Shown one piece after another: positions 51,103 through 60,472 of a stretch of DNA of 64,000 nucleotides; within the stretch, counting starts at the first letter, position 1, and each line of letters begins with the position of its first letter. The notes beneath the pieces were generated by a model. That model was not told the DNA's origin and searched no databases. It worked only from the letters and a program-made list of their open reading frames with translations. Source of the DNA: Prauserella endophytica (lineage in GTDB: Bacteria > Actinomycetota > Actinomycetes > Mycobacteriales > Pseudonocardiaceae); NCBI RefSeq assembly GCF_005146945.1, contig NZ_SWMS01000003.1, positions 1-64,000 on the forward strand, given 5' to 3'. Made by a program: the position numbers and the translations under genes.

Positions 51103-51801
51103 TCAGCCGGTGCCGGTGAGCGACGCCCAGACGTCGAAGTGGCGCCGCATGGCGGTGCGGGCGCCCTCGCCGTCGCGCTCGCCGACGGCCTCGACGATTC
51201 CGTAGTGGACGGTGTCGATCACGCGGGTCTTGCCCTCGGTGAGCGGTTCCCGTTCCACCGCCGCGCGGCGCCGGTCGATCACCTCGGTGCGCAGCACGTG
51301 GCTCAGCCCGTCGTGCAGCAGGCTGAAAATCGGGTTGTCGACGATGTGGAAGAGGCGCCGGTGGAACTCCAGGTCGGCCTCGAGCGCGCGGTCGTCGTCG
51401 CCCTCGCTGCTGGCGCGCACCATGTCGTCGACGAGGCCGCGCAGGTCGTCGACGTCGTCGGCGGTGGCGAGGCGGGCCGAGGCCTCGGCGACGGAGATCT
51501 CCAGCATCTCGCGGGCGGAGCGGAACTGGTTGCCGCTCAGATGGCCCAGCTGGCTGGAGAGGTCGAAGTAGAGCTGGAAGAAGGTCGCGTCGGGAGCGCC
51601 GAGGTACGAGCCCCGGCCCTGCGTGCGATCGAGGAAGCCCAGCATCTCGAGCATCGACAGCTGCTCGCGCAGCGTTCCCCTGCTGACCTCCAGCGAGGTC
51701 ACGAGCTCCCGTTCCGTGGGCAGGCGGAGCCGGCCGGTCTCGGGCTCGGGGGTCGCCTGCTCGGCGAGGCTGCGGACCAGGAAGGAGAGGTCCACGCCCA
51801 T
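51103..51801 (-). CDS. GntR-family regulator with FCD domain
   Basis: 232 residues: a winged helix (LRLPTERELVTSLEVSRGTLREQLSMLEMLGFLDRTQGRGSYL, residues 24-67) and an all-helical FCD effector domain with the metal-binding Asp/His pattern (DLEFHRRLF near 143). It leads the sugar-acid operon and is preceded by two copies of its likely operator, so it probably represses its own operon until an acid ligand binds. ATG at 51801. Confidence 0.88.
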   Translation of the reverse strand: MGVDLSFLVRSLAEQATPEPETGRLRLPTERELVTSLEVSRGTLREQLSMLEMLGFLDRTQGRGSYLGAPDATFFQLYFDLSSQLGHLSGNQFRSAREMLEISVAEASARLATADDVDDLRGLVDDMVRASSEGDDDRALEADLEFHRRLFHIVDNPIFSLLHDGLSHVLRTEVIDRRRAAVEREPLTEGKTRVIDTVHYGIVEAVGERDGEGARTAMRRHFDVWASLTGTG

Positions 51802-51823
51802 GCACCCACCTCCATGTAGGGCT

Positions 51824-51889
51824 TTGGTTTAACCAATGCGGCCACATTAGGCGCGGGTTATCTGCATGTCAAGCGATTGGTTAAACCTA
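51824..51889 (-). promoter_or_regulatory. Promoter between two GntR operators
   Basis: On the minus strand a TTGACA -35 box (51872-51867), exactly 17 bp, and a TAATGT -10 box (51849-51844) form a near-consensus promoter. Palindromes TTGGTTTAACCAA (51824-51836) and TTGGTTAAACCTA (51877-51889) flank it, 53 bp apart centre to centre (five helical turns). The first would cover the start of transcription, the second lies just upstream of -35. This is a classic layout for looped or double repression by the GntR protein. Confidence 0.75.
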
Positions 51890-51944
51890 TCTCGGAGGTG
51901 TGCGGGTCTCCCGGACGACGCCGCCCAGGAGACCCGGCACCACC

Positions 51945-52205
51945 TCAGACGACCGGCTGCTCGCCGTCCTCGTCGTCACTCTCCTCGGTGAGCGTCCACT
52001 TGAGCTGGAACTCGATCTCCTCCTCGCCGTCGCCCCGCTCGTGCTCGACGGAGAACTCGGCACGCGCGGGCACGCGGATCCGCTCGCCGGCGATCTGGAT
52101 CCGGAACGGCGTCTCGTTCTCCAGCGCGTCGGCGAGGCGGCGCAGTTTCGCCACCACCTCGCTCGTGGAGTAGAAGCGTTCGACGTCACGTGAAGCGTCG
52201 GCCAC
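51945..52205 (-). CDS. Amphi-Trp domain protein
   Basis: 86 residues with the amphi-Trp pattern: a helical start (DVERFYSTSEVVAKLRRLADALE), then FRIQIAGERIRVPARAEFSVEHERG and the closing EEIEFQLKWTL strand with its Trp. Function unknown. The GTG at 52205 has a textbook GGAGGG site; longer starts do not. An acidic tail follows the domain. Confidence 0.75.
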   Translation of the reverse strand: MADASRDVERFYSTSEVVAKLRRLADALENETPFRIQIAGERIRVPARAEFSVEHERGDGEEEIEFQLKWTLTEESDDEDGEQPVV

Positions 52206-52290
52206 GGTGACCCTCCGATTCTGGGCTTTCGCCCGCAACTGGCTGACTCGCGCATTCAATCGGTGCGCCGCCGGCGCAGCGCACCGGGGG

Positions 52291-52935
52291 TCAGCGGAGC
52301 CGGGCCAGCAGCGTGCTCGCGCCGGTGCCGGACAGCTCGTCGTCGGCCACGGGCCTGCCGGTGAGCACCAGCAACAGTGACTCGGCCGTGGCCCTCACCT
52401 CGGGACCGCTGCCGTGCGACCACGGGAGGTCGGAGGCGACCAGCCGCAGCCCGCGCATCGCTTCGCGCGCGTTGCCGCCGATCGTGATCGTCATCGGCCA
52501 CCGCATCGTGGCGAAGAGGTCGGCCACGATCGGGAACGCGGCCGGGTCGAGTGGGCCGGCCCGGCCGAGCGGGCGGCGGATGTCGAGGGCGTGCACCACG
52601 GCGTCGGCGAGCGCGGCCGTCTCGGGGGTGCCCGCCGGGCGCGCTCCACTGGCCGCGTTCTCGCGCAGCTGCGCCAGGATCGCGTCCCTGCCCCGCTCCG
52701 CCCAGCGCCGTGCGGCGTCGGCGCTGAGCCGGTTGACCCGGAAGCCACTGCGCAGGAGCAGCCCCAGCATCTCCCGGGGGCCCTGCACCGGCGCCCACGC
52801 CAGGTGCGCGGCGACGTCGCGCACCGTCCACCCCGCACACAGGGACGGCACCGCCCAGTCGTCCGGCGCCAGGCCCTCGAGGAAGTCCGCGAGGCTCAGC
52901 CGTTCCGCCCGCACCAGCGCGGCCAGCTCACCCAT
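52291..52935 (-). CDS. Maleylpyruvate isomerase-like (DinB/MDMPI fold) protein
   Basis: 214 residues. The N-terminal LCAGWTVRDVAAHLAW block near residue 34 is the signature of the mycothiol-dependent maleylpyruvate isomerase family (metal-binding four-helix bundle, first His shown). ALADAVVHALDIRRPLG near 115 is the second conserved block. Most such proteins have no known substrate; they are thought to be mycothiol-dependent enzymes. ATG at 52935. Confidence 0.8.
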   Translation of the reverse strand: MGELAALVRAERLSLADFLEGLAPDDWAVPSLCAGWTVRDVAAHLAWAPVQGPREMLGLLLRSGFRVNRLSADAARRWAERGRDAILAQLRENAASGARPAGTPETAALADAVVHALDIRRPLGRAGPLDPAAFPIVADLFATMRWPMTITIGGNAREAMRGLRLVASDLPWSHGSGPEVRATAESLLLVLTGRPVADDELSGTGASTLLARLR

Positions 52936-53081
52936 CGCCGGAGTATCGCACCACGCGACCCTTGTGAACAGGCGCGACCGGGACGACACTGAAGGTCCGA
53001 GGCCGGTCGCGACCGTCCACAGTGACCGTAGGCGCCCGTGTGATCCGGCCGCGTGGCCACGAGTGTGACCGGGAGGCCGCC

Positions 53082-53573
53082 GTGCTGAGTGTCGTTCTCG
53101 AGGAGCACCTGGCCAAACTCACGGCGGACCCGGCTTCGGCCGCGTCCGCGCCTTCGGCCACCGCGACCCCGATGCCCGGGGAGCAACGCGTGCGGGTGGA
53201 GGGCGGCCCGTTCGCGTGGTACGCCGACCTGCCGAGGGCGGTCGGCGGCGGCAACTGCGCGCCCAGCCCCACGCTGTACCTGCTGGGCGGGCTGGCCGCG
53301 GGTGCGGTGGCGTTCATCCGGGACGTCCTCGCGCCACAGTGTGACGTGCGGCTCCACGACGTGACGGCGGTGGCCCGGTGCGAGGAGGACCTGCGCGGAC
53401 TCGCCGGGGTCGCGGGCGCCGAACCGCGGCTGGCGGGGATGTCGCTGGACATCCGGCTCGACTCGCCGGATCCGGAGCCACGCCTGGAGACGCTGCGCCA
53501 GGCGTGGCTCGACCGGTGCCCCGTCTACCTCGCCCTGCGAGAGCCGGTCGCCGTCACGGTCACGTGGTCATGA
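53082..53573 (+). CDS. OsmC-family protein
   Basis: 163 residues. The block GGNCAPSPTLYLLGGLAAGAVAFIRDVLAPQ near residue 65 and CPVYLAL near 145 match the OsmC/Ohr fold, and one Cys is present in each conserved position (GGNC and RCP). OsmC proteins reduce organic hydroperoxides with two cysteines. The GTG at 53082 has a GGGAGG site; the longer frame from 53022 lacks one. Its stop overlaps the hydrolase start by 4 bp. Confidence 0.8.
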   Translation: MLSVVLEEHLAKLTADPASAASAPSATATPMPGEQRVRVEGGPFAWYADLPRAVGGGNCAPSPTLYLLGGLAAGAVAFIRDVLAPQCDVRLHDVTAVARCEEDLRGLAGVAGAEPRLAGMSLDIRLDSPDPEPRLETLRQAWLDRCPVYLALREPVAVTVTWS

Positions 53574-54406
53574 GCGCACCGCCCGCCACTCGCCGGGTCG
53601 CGCTCGCCACCGGCGTCACCCTCGCGTTCGCGGAGCGGGGCGAGCGCTCCGGCGTGCCCGTGGTGCTGCTGCCGGGCTACGCCGACTCGCATCGGTTCTA
53701 CGAACCGCTGCTGCCGTACCTGCCCGGTGCGCTGCACGTGTACGCGGTGACCCCGCGCGGCCACGGCGACTCCACCAAGCCCGAGCACGGCTACGCGCTC
53801 GCCGACTTCGCCGCCGACGTGCCCGCGTTTCTCGACGCCGTGGGGCTAGAGCGAGCCGTGTTGCTCGGGCACTCCAGCGGCGGGCTCGTCGCGCAGCGCT
53901 GCGCGATCGACCGGCCCGGCCGGGTACTGGGGCTCGTGCTCGCGGGTGCGCCGCGAGGGCTGCACGGTGTGCGGCCGCCGTTCGCCGCCACGGTCGAGCG
54001 CATGACCGATCCGGTGGGTCCGGACCTCGCCAGGGCGGTGCTGGGCGCCATCCCGGTGACGGCCGCGCTGCCGGAGTCCTTCGTCGGGGAGATGGTGGCC
54101 GAGAACGCGAAACTGCCCGCGCACGTCTGGCGCGCCGTGCTCGCCGGGCTGACCGGGGCCGAGGCGCCGACCGAGACCGGTGTGATCACCGTGCCGACGC
54201 TGGTGCTGTGGGGCGAGCGCGACACCCTCCTCGGCCGCGGGGAGCAGGAGCGGCTGGTCGCCGCCACGCCGGGGGCACGGCTCGTCACCTACCCCGATGC
54301 CGGGCACCTCGTCGCCTGGGACGTGCCCGCCGCGCTGGCCGCCGACGTTGCCGCGTTCGCGCTGGGCCTGTGGCCGCCGATACCCCACGCGGTGGCGACA
54401 CGGTGA
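53570..54406 (+). CDS. Alpha/beta hydrolase
   Basis: 278 residues of the alpha/beta hydrolase fold: oxyanion region VVLLPGYADSHRFY near residue 30, nucleophile elbow LLGHSSGGLVAQ near 98, acid GERDTLLG near 215 and His in YPDAGHLVAW near 245. A complete Ser-Asp-His triad. Overlaps the OsmC gene (ATGA), so the two are probably an operon. Substrate unknown. Confidence 0.85.
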   Translation: MSAPPATRRVALATGVTLAFAERGERSGVPVVLLPGYADSHRFYEPLLPYLPGALHVYAVTPRGHGDSTKPEHGYALADFAADVPAFLDAVGLERAVLLGHSSGGLVAQRCAIDRPGRVLGLVLAGAPRGLHGVRPPFAATVERMTDPVGPDLARAVLGAIPVTAALPESFVGEMVAENAKLPAHVWRAVLAGLTGAEAPTETGVITVPTLVLWGERDTLLGRGEQERLVAATPGARLVTYPDAGHLVAWDVPAALAADVAAFALGLWPPIPHAVATR

Positions 54407-54455
54407 GGTCAGGGGATCACCGGAAGCCAACGTCGCCTTGCGTACCCTTGCGCAC

Positions 54456-56615
54456 GTGCGTATGCGGGACGGCCTTTTCAAAATGCTCGGTCTGTGTCTG
54501 CTCGCCGGCGTGCTGGTGGCGGGGATCCTGTTCCCGGTCGTCGGCGCCGCGGGGGTGATGTCGAACGAGGCGAGCGACACCGTGGAGTCCATGTCCTCGG
54601 ACCTTGCCGACGACCCGCCGCCGCTGGTGACCACCGTCACCGACCGGGAGGGCAACCCGATCGCGACGCTGTACGACCAGTACCGCATACCGACCACGCC
54701 GGACCAGATCTCCGAGGCCATGAAGTGGGCCCTGATCTCGGTCGAGGACAGGCGCTTCTACGAGCACCACGGAGTCGACTGGAAGGGCACGCTGCGCGCG
54801 GCGATCAGCAACACCTCCGGCGGCGACACACAGGGCGCCTCGACGCTGACCCAGCAGTACGTGAAGAACTACCTCATCAACGTCACCTACCGCGACGACC
54901 AGCTCGGTCAGCAGCGGGCGCAGGAGGCGACCATCGCGCGCAAGCTCAAGGAGGCGCGCGTCGCGATCCAGCTCGAGACGAAGATGAGCAAGGAGGAGAT
55001 CCTCGCCGGCTACCTCAACGTCGTCGAGTTCTCCCGGCAGATCTACGGCGTCGGCGCCGCCGCGCACGCCTATTTCGGCACCACGCCGGACAAGCTCACC
55101 GTCACGCAGGGCGCGCTGCTGGCCGGCATGGTCAACAACCCTGTCGCCAACGACCCGTGGAACAACCCGGAGCGGGCCACGGAGCGGCGGAACTTCGTGC
55201 TCGACAAGATGGTCGAGAACCGCAAGCTGTCCGAGGAGGACGCCGAACGGCTCAAGGCGGAGCCGCTCGGCGTGGTGCCGAACGGCCCGGAGAAGCCCGC
55301 CGCGAACTGCGTGGGCGCGGGTCCCGAGCACGGGTTCTTCTGCCAGTACGTCGAGGACTACCTGCTCGAGCAGGGCATGACGAAGGACGACCTCTACACC
55401 GGCGGATACACGATCCGCACGACGCTCGACCGGGAGGCCAACCACCTCGCCAAGCAGTCGGCCGAGGAACAGGTCGGCAAGATGGAGGACAACGTCGCCA
55501 ACACGTTGTCGCTGGTGAAGCCGGGCCAGGACCGCCACGAGGTGGTGGCGCTGGCAGCCAACCGCGACTACGGGCCCGACGCGAGCGCCGGGCAGACCGA
55601 GTACTCGCTGCCCTCCGACGTCGCCAACGTGACCGGCGCCGGGTCGAGCTACAAGATCTTCACCGCCGCGGCGGCGATGGCGACGGGCAAGGTGGGGATC
55701 TACGACACGATCCAGTCGCCGAGCTCCTACGTGTCGCAGGTGTTCAGCGGCAGTCCCGCGCCGTGCCCCTACATCGCGCCCTACACGCGCGGCTACTGCG
55801 TCACCAACGCGACCGAGGGCGGCAGCGGCTCGATGACGCTGCAGACCGCGTTGCAGACCTCGCCCAACACGGCTTTCGTGATCCTCGAGGAACAGGCGGG
55901 CATGAAGGCCGTCGTCGACATGGCCAGCAAGCTCGGCCTGCGCAAGACGATGGCGTCCAACGCGGCGAACGGCGGCCCGGTGAACCCCGAGGCGGAGAGC
56001 CAGGAGCTGAGCCAGAGCCAGACCCAGTTCTTCGGGCCCACCGCGAACTCTCCCGGCAAGGGCTCCTTCACCCTCGGCGTGAGCCCCACGAGCGGGCTGG
56101 AACTCGCCAACGTGGCCGCGACGATCATGAGCGGCGGCGTGTGGTGCCCGCCGACGCCGATCGGCGAGATGACCGACCGCGACGGCAACCCGGTGCCGAT
56201 CAAGGAACAGCCGTGTGAGCAGGCGGTGCCGGAGGGGCTCGCCAACACACTCGCCGTGGGTATGAGCAAGGACGACCTGCCCGGCGGCACGGCGGCGGCC
56301 GCCGCCCAGGGCGTCGGCTGGAACCGGCCCATGATCGGCAAGACCGGTACGACACAGGTCAACGGCTCCGCGGCGTTCCTCGGCGCCACGCCGCAGCTCG
56401 CGGGCGCGGCGATGGTGTTCCGGCCCGACGTGCCCAACGGCGGTCTCTACGACGGCGGGCCCGGCAACGTCAGCGCCGTCCCCGCCGACAGCGGCAACAT
56501 GTTCGGCGGCAAGACGCCGGCACGCACGTGGTTCGGCGCGATGAGCAAGATCCTGGAGGGTGAGCCCGCGCTGCCGCTGCCCGCCAGCGACCCCAGGTAC
56601 GAGCGCTTCGACTGA
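54456..56615 (+). CDS. Class A penicillin-binding protein
   Basis: 719 residues. A short cytoplasmic head and one membrane anchor (about 10-30) precede a family 51 glycosyltransferase domain (about 60-250; EDRRFYEHHGVDWKG with catalytic Glu, GASTLTQQYVKN) and a transpeptidase domain (about 350-700; active Ser in GAGSSYKIF, SPNTAF, and GKTGTT). It polymerises and cross-links peptidoglycan outside the membrane. GTG at 54456 was chosen; ATG at 54462 is equivalent. No PASTA tail. Confidence 0.92.
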   Translation: MRMRDGLFKMLGLCLLAGVLVAGILFPVVGAAGVMSNEASDTVESMSSDLADDPPPLVTTVTDREGNPIATLYDQYRIPTTPDQISEAMKWALISVEDRRFYEHHGVDWKGTLRAAISNTSGGDTQGASTLTQQYVKNYLINVTYRDDQLGQQRAQEATIARKLKEARVAIQLETKMSKEEILAGYLNVVEFSRQIYGVGAAAHAYFGTTPDKLTVTQGALLAGMVNNPVANDPWNNPERATERRNFVLDKMVENRKLSEEDAERLKAEPLGVVPNGPEKPAANCVGAGPEHGFFCQYVEDYLLEQGMTKDDLYTGGYTIRTTLDREANHLAKQSAEEQVGKMEDNVANTLSLVKPGQDRHEVVALAANRDYGPDASAGQTEYSLPSDVANVTGAGSSYKIFTAAAAMATGKVGIYDTIQSPSSYVSQVFSGSPAPCPYIAPYTRGYCVTNATEGGSGSMTLQTALQTSPNTAFVILEEQAGMKAVVDMASKLGLRKTMASNAANGGPVNPEAESQELSQSQTQFFGPTANSPGKGSFTLGVSPTSGLELANVAATIMSGGVWCPPTPIGEMTDRDGNPVPIKEQPCEQAVPEGLANTLAVGMSKDDLPGGTAAAAAQGVGWNRPMIGKTGTTQVNGSAAFLGATPQLAGAAMVFRPDVPNGGLYDGGPGNVSAVPADSGNMFGGKTPARTWFGAMSKILEGEPALPLPASDPRYERFD

Positions 56616-56664
56616 CGAGTACCTCGGAGGCGGCTCGCGTGCCGGTGGCGGAGCCGGAGACCCC

Positions 56665-56708
56665 GTGCCGGAGCCGGTCGACGGCGCAGGCGCAGGCGGC
56701 TCCGGCAC
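56665..56708. terminator. Hairpin between the PBP and conservon genes
   Basis: Perfect 12-bp arms GTGCCGGAGCCG (56665-56676) and CGGCTCCGGCAC (56697-56708) with a 20-base loop, in the 106-bp gap between convergent genes. It can terminate both transcripts. Confidence 0.7.
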
Positions 56709-56721
56709 CGCTGAGCCGGAG

Positions 56722-57327
56722 CTAGCGACCGTTGGCGTTGGCGTTGGCGTGGTGCTGTCGCCGTGCCAGCTCGACCACGGCGATCAGCACCTCCTTGGCG
56801 GAGGTGCGGTCACGCGCGTCGCACAGCAGCACCGGCGTGCCGGGGTCGAGATCGAGCGCCGCGGCGACCTGCTCGACCCGGTACCGCCGGGACCCGTCGA
56901 AGCAGTTCACCGCGATCACGAACGGGATCCCGCGCCGCTCGAAGTAGTCGACCGAGGGAAAGCAGTCCTCGAGCCTCCGGGTGTCGGCGATCACCACGGC
57001 GCCGAGCGCGCCGTGGCTGATGTCGTCCCAGAGGAACCAGAACCGGTCCTGGCCCGGGGTGCCGAACAGGTACAGCGACAGCCGCTCGTCGAACGTGATC
57101 CGGCCGAAGTCGATCGCGACGGTCGTCGTGGTCTTGCGCTCGACGCCGTTGGTGTCGTCGATCCGGGCTCCGGCCTGGCTGAGGGACTCCTCGGTGCGCA
57201 GCGGGCGGATCTCGCTCACCGCTGCCACCATGGTCGTCTTGCCCGCGCCGAAGCCTCCGGCGATCACGATCTTCAGGGCGGTGAACGGGGCGCGGCGGGT
57301 CGGCCGCTCAGAGCGCACGAAGGCCAT
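56722..57327 (-). CDS. cvnD: Conservon GTPase, CvnD-like
   Basis: 201 residues. P-loop IVIAGGFGAGKTTMVAAVSEI near residue 20, switch region TTTTVAIDFGRI near 66, FGTPGQDRFWFLWDD near 87 (DxxG variant) and a guanine-binding region VIAVNCFDGS near 140. Small Ras-like GTPase of Streptomyces-type conservons, which relay a membrane kinase signal. It overlaps the DUF742 gene end by 20 bp on the same strand. Confidence 0.9.
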   Translation of the reverse strand: MAFVRSERPTRRAPFTALKIVIAGGFGAGKTTMVAAVSEIRPLRTEESLSQAGARIDDTNGVERKTTTTVAIDFGRITFDERLSLYLFGTPGQDRFWFLWDDISHGALGAVVIADTRRLEDCFPSVDYFERRGIPFVIAVNCFDGSRRYRVEQVAAALDLDPGTPVLLCDARDRTSAKEVLIAVVELARRQHHANANANGR

Positions 57328-57679
57328 CGAGGACTTCCCTCAGGATCTGGTCGTTGGGCAGTCTGCCCGGTGGATTCGGCTGGGTGACGCGGACGTGACC
57401 GGCGTCGAGCAGGTCGGCGATGAGGATGCGGGCGACGTTCAGCGGGAGCCCGGCCCTGGCGGCGACCTCGGCCACCGACAGCGCGCGGTCGCGGCACAGT
57501 TCGAGGATCGTTGCCTGTTCGGGGCTGAGCGTCAGGTCGTACTCGGGGCGGGTGCCCGCCAGCACGAGGGCGATGACGTCCAGGTACTCGCCGACCGGGC
57601 GGGCGCGCCCCTTCGTCAGCGCGTACAGCCGCACCATGGGACCCGACTCGTCGCCGTACCAGCGCCCGGTTTCGCTCAC
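57308..57679 (-). CDS. cvnC: Conservon DUF742 protein, CvnC-like
   Basis: 123 residues of the DUF742 family, a winged-helix-like fold: VRLYALTKGRARP near residue 16, ILELCRDRALSVAEVAARAGLPLNVARILIADLLDAGHV near 62-100. The GTG at 57679 overlaps the roadblock stop by 4 bp. It is the third gene in the order kinase, roadblock, DUF742, GTPase, which is the standard conservon order. Confidence 0.88.
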   Translation of the reverse strand: MSETGRWYGDESGPMVRLYALTKGRARPVGEYLDVIALVLAGTRPEYDLTLSPEQATILELCRDRALSVAEVAARAGLPLNVARILIADLLDAGHVRVTQPNPPGRLPNDQILREVLDGLRAL

Positions 57680-58110
57680 GGGCCGGTTCCCTCCTGCAGC
57701 ACCGGGTGGCCGTTCGCGCGTGGTGCGGTGTAGAGGTGCTCGCCGACCCGGCCCACCAGGCGGGCCATCTCGTAGGCGACGAGCCCGATGTCGCTGCCGG
57801 CCTCCGCGAAGGCCGTGAGGCACGTGCCGCCGCCGGCCGTGATCACGAACAGGAACCCGCCTTCCAGCTCCACCATCGTCTGCCGGGCGGCGCCGGCGTC
57901 GAACTGCCTGCCGACGCCCTTGGCCAGGCTGTTCAACGCCGACGCGACGGCCGCGAGGTGCTCGCCCTCCTCCCTGCTCATGCCCGTCGACGTGGCCATG
58001 GGCAGCCCGTCGTCGGACAGCAGCAGCGCGTGCCTGACGCGGGGCGCGTTGCCCACCATCTCGTCCAGGAGCCAGCTCAGCTCCTGGCTGCTGTCGGTGG
58101 CCTCGACCAT
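57676..58110 (-). CDS. cvnB: Conservon roadblock/LC7 protein, CvnB-like
   Basis: 144 residues of the roadblock/LC7 fold: LSWLLDEMVGNAPRVRHALLLSDDGLPMATSTGM near residue 10 and GFLFVITAGGGTCLTAFAE near 86. Such proteins act as partners or GTPase-activating factors of the small GTPase. ATG at 58110 with a GGAGGAG site. Confidence 0.88.
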   Translation of the reverse strand: MVEATDSSQELSWLLDEMVGNAPRVRHALLLSDDGLPMATSTGMSREEGEHLAAVASALNSLAKGVGRQFDAGAARQTMVELEGGFLFVITAGGGTCLTAFAEAGSDIGLVAYEMARLVGRVGEHLYTAPRANGHPVLQEGTGP

Positions 58111-58141
58111 CCGTTCTCCTCCATGTTTGCCACAGGACGCC

Positions 58142-60409
58142 TCACTCGTTGCGCCCTCGGATGAAGCCCCGCTGCAGGGCGGACATCGTCGCGCGCGCCT
58201 GCTCGGGAGAGCCTTGCGGTGCCGGGGCCGGGCCAGCGGACCGCTCCGTCTCGGTGCGCAGACCCGGCGCGAGGCTGGCCTGCCTCCTGCGCCTGGGCAG
58301 GCCGCCGGTCTCACCGTCCACGATGGGTGGCGGATTCTCGGGACCCGGCGCGAGCTGCCGCGCCGGCCGTGGGGGAGCGGGCGGCGGCCGATCGGGAGCC
58401 GGACCGGCCGGGGTGGGTTCGGGCGCGGCGGCGACCGCGGCGGGCTGCCTGGTGACGACGGCGCCGCGCACCGGGGCCTCCGGCTCGGCGATCGTCGTGA
58501 GGATCGAGTTGGGCAGCAGCAGCACCGCGGTGGTCCCGCCGTAGGCGGAGCGGCGCAGCGTCACCGAGATGCCCTGCCGGTTGGCGAGTCTGCTGATCAC
58601 GAAGAAGCCGAGCTGGTCGCGGTCGAACAGGTCGAGCTGGTGTGCCTCGGCGATCCGCCCGTTGGCCTCGGCCATCGACTCCGGCCGCATGCCGAGACCG
58701 CGGTCCTCGATCTCGACGACGAAGCCCGCGCCGACGGGTTCGCCGTGCACCAGCACCGTTGTGTTCGGCGGCGAGAACGACGTCGCGTTCTCCACCAGCT
58801 CGGCGACCATGTGGGTCAGGTCGGCGACGGCCGAGCCCTGCACCGCTACGTCGGGCATCCGGCGCACCTCGACACGCTGGAACTCCTCGACCTCGGCCAC
58901 GGCGGCGCGCAGCACGGTCAGCAGCGGAACCGGCTCGCTCCACACCCGGCCCGGCGTGGCGCCGGACATGATGATGAGCCCTTCGGCGTGCCTGCGCATG
59001 CGGGCGGCGAGGTGGTCGAGGCGGAACAGGTCCTCAAGGTCGGCGGGATCCTCGATGCGCCGCTCCATCGTGTCGAGCAGGCTGAGCTGGCGGTGCACCA
59101 GGGACTGGCTGCGCCGGGCCAGCGTGACGAACACGCCCGAGACGCCGGTGAGCAGCTCGGCGCGTTCGGCCGCCGCTCGCAGGGCGGCGCCCTGCACGGC
59201 GTTGAGCGCGCTGCCGACCTCGCCGATCTCGCCGTCGCCGGGCGGGACCACCGGCACGTCGTCGACGTCGATCTTCTCGCCCGCCCGCAGCCGCTGCATG
59301 GCCCTCGGCAGGCGATTGCGGGCCAGCTCGAGCGCCGAGTCCCTGAGCCGTACAAGCTCCAGCACGTGCTGCCGGCCGATGCGCACGGAGATCACCAGCG
59401 CGAGGACGACCGCGAGCAGACCGAGTGACACGGTCACCGCGCCGCGCGTCAGCGCCGAGTCACCCGCCTGCTCCGCCGCGGCGGAAGCAGAGGCCGAGGC
59501 CGCCGCCCGCACCGCACCGAGGTCTCGGCTCACCGACTCCATCGCGGCGCTCCAGCGGCCGCCGAACGCGGTGCCGGCAGCGGCGCTCCCGGTGGGGTCG
59601 GTCAGTATCTCGTCCTGGAGCGCGGTGAGGGAACGGTACGAGTCGTCGGCGAGCAGCCGCTCGTACCCGGGCAGCGCGGCCGGTTCGAACCCCGTGCTGA
59701 GATCGGTGGCGAGCAACCGCTGCGCGCCGACGGCGTCGCCGAACGCGCGGCCCTGGTCCGCCGTCAGCTCGCCCGCGGCCCGGGCGGACGTCACCACGGC
59801 GTCCTGCCTCGCCAGCATCTCGCCGAGGCGGGCTAGCGGCAGCACCGCGTTCTCCGGCAGTCCACTCTGGACGTTCGCGAGCGTGGCGTCGAGGGAGAAC
59901 ACCTCCTGGATGGCGGTGGAGTAGCCGGTGAAGGCGGCCTGCCAGTCGCGGGCGCCCTCGCTGGCGCGCAGGCGCGTCAGCGCCTCCTCGATGGCGCCCA
60001 GTCGTTCGCTGACGTGCGGGGCGAGGCTCGCGATGTCGGCGCTCGTGAGGGCGACCCCGGTGCGCAGCGCGTGCAGCGCGGCCTCGGTGTCCGCGCGTCG
60101 CCGGTCCAGCTCGGCCTCCGCCCCGGCGTCGGGCCGGGCGAGCAGCACGGCGGCGGCGCGCTCGGCGCGAAGGCCGCCGACGAGGCCGTCCACGGGCCCG
60201 GAGAGCTCGGTGGTCAGCTCCCTGGCCTGCCGCAATGTCCACGCGTCCTGCACCGTGGACACGGTCGCCAGTGCCCACAGCACCATGAGCGAGACGACCG
60301 GGACCAGCAGCAGGGCGACGATCTTCGCCCGAATAGTTTTCGGGCGTAACCGTAGCAGAACTGGTTGCGGGCGCGTTTCTGCGGCGTGCAAACCGTGACG
60401 CACGGACAT
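58142..60409 (-). CDS. cvnA: Conservon sensor histidine kinase-like protein, CvnA-like
   Basis: 755 residues. Two membrane spans (about 38-58 and 323-343) border a large extracellular helical nitrate-sensor-like domain; a HAMP-like linker and dimerisation region (about 345-470) and a HATPase domain follow (HMVAELVENATSFSPPN near 548, IEDRGLGM near 577, QLGFFVISRLANRQGISVTL near 610). A Pro-rich tail of about 130 residues closes the chain. The ATG at 60409 has a GGAG site. It is the first gene of the conservon. Confidence 0.9.
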   Translation of the reverse strand: MSVRHGLHAAETRPQPVLLRLRPKTIRAKIVALLLVPVVSLMVLWALATVSTVQDAWTLRQARELTTELSGPVDGLVGGLRAERAAAVLLARPDAGAEAELDRRRADTEAALHALRTGVALTSADIASLAPHVSERLGAIEEALTRLRASEGARDWQAAFTGYSTAIQEVFSLDATLANVQSGLPENAVLPLARLGEMLARQDAVVTSARAAGELTADQGRAFGDAVGAQRLLATDLSTGFEPAALPGYERLLADDSYRSLTALQDEILTDPTGSAAAGTAFGGRWSAAMESVSRDLGAVRAAASASASAAAEQAGDSALTRGAVTVSLGLLAVVLALVISVRIGRQHVLELVRLRDSALELARNRLPRAMQRLRAGEKIDVDDVPVVPPGDGEIGEVGSALNAVQGAALRAAAERAELLTGVSGVFVTLARRSQSLVHRQLSLLDTMERRIEDPADLEDLFRLDHLAARMRRHAEGLIIMSGATPGRVWSEPVPLLTVLRAAVAEVEEFQRVEVRRMPDVAVQGSAVADLTHMVAELVENATSFSPPNTTVLVHGEPVGAGFVVEIEDRGLGMRPESMAEANGRIAEAHQLDLFDRDQLGFFVISRLANRQGISVTLRRSAYGGTTAVLLLPNSILTTIAEPEAPVRGAVVTRQPAAVAAAPEPTPAGPAPDRPPPAPPRPARQLAPGPENPPPIVDGETGGLPRRRRQASLAPGLRTETERSAGPAPAPQGSPEQARATMSALQRGFIRGRNE

Positions 60410-60472
60410 GCATTCTCCATCTGGGAGCAAATTAAAATCAGGGTGCGACGCGACGTAAATTCGCGGGCTTCG

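Noticed and set aside
52936-53081. Longer OsmC start at 53022
   Set aside because: It has no ribosome-binding site, and the extra residues are not part of the fold; the GTG at 53082 has a perfect one.
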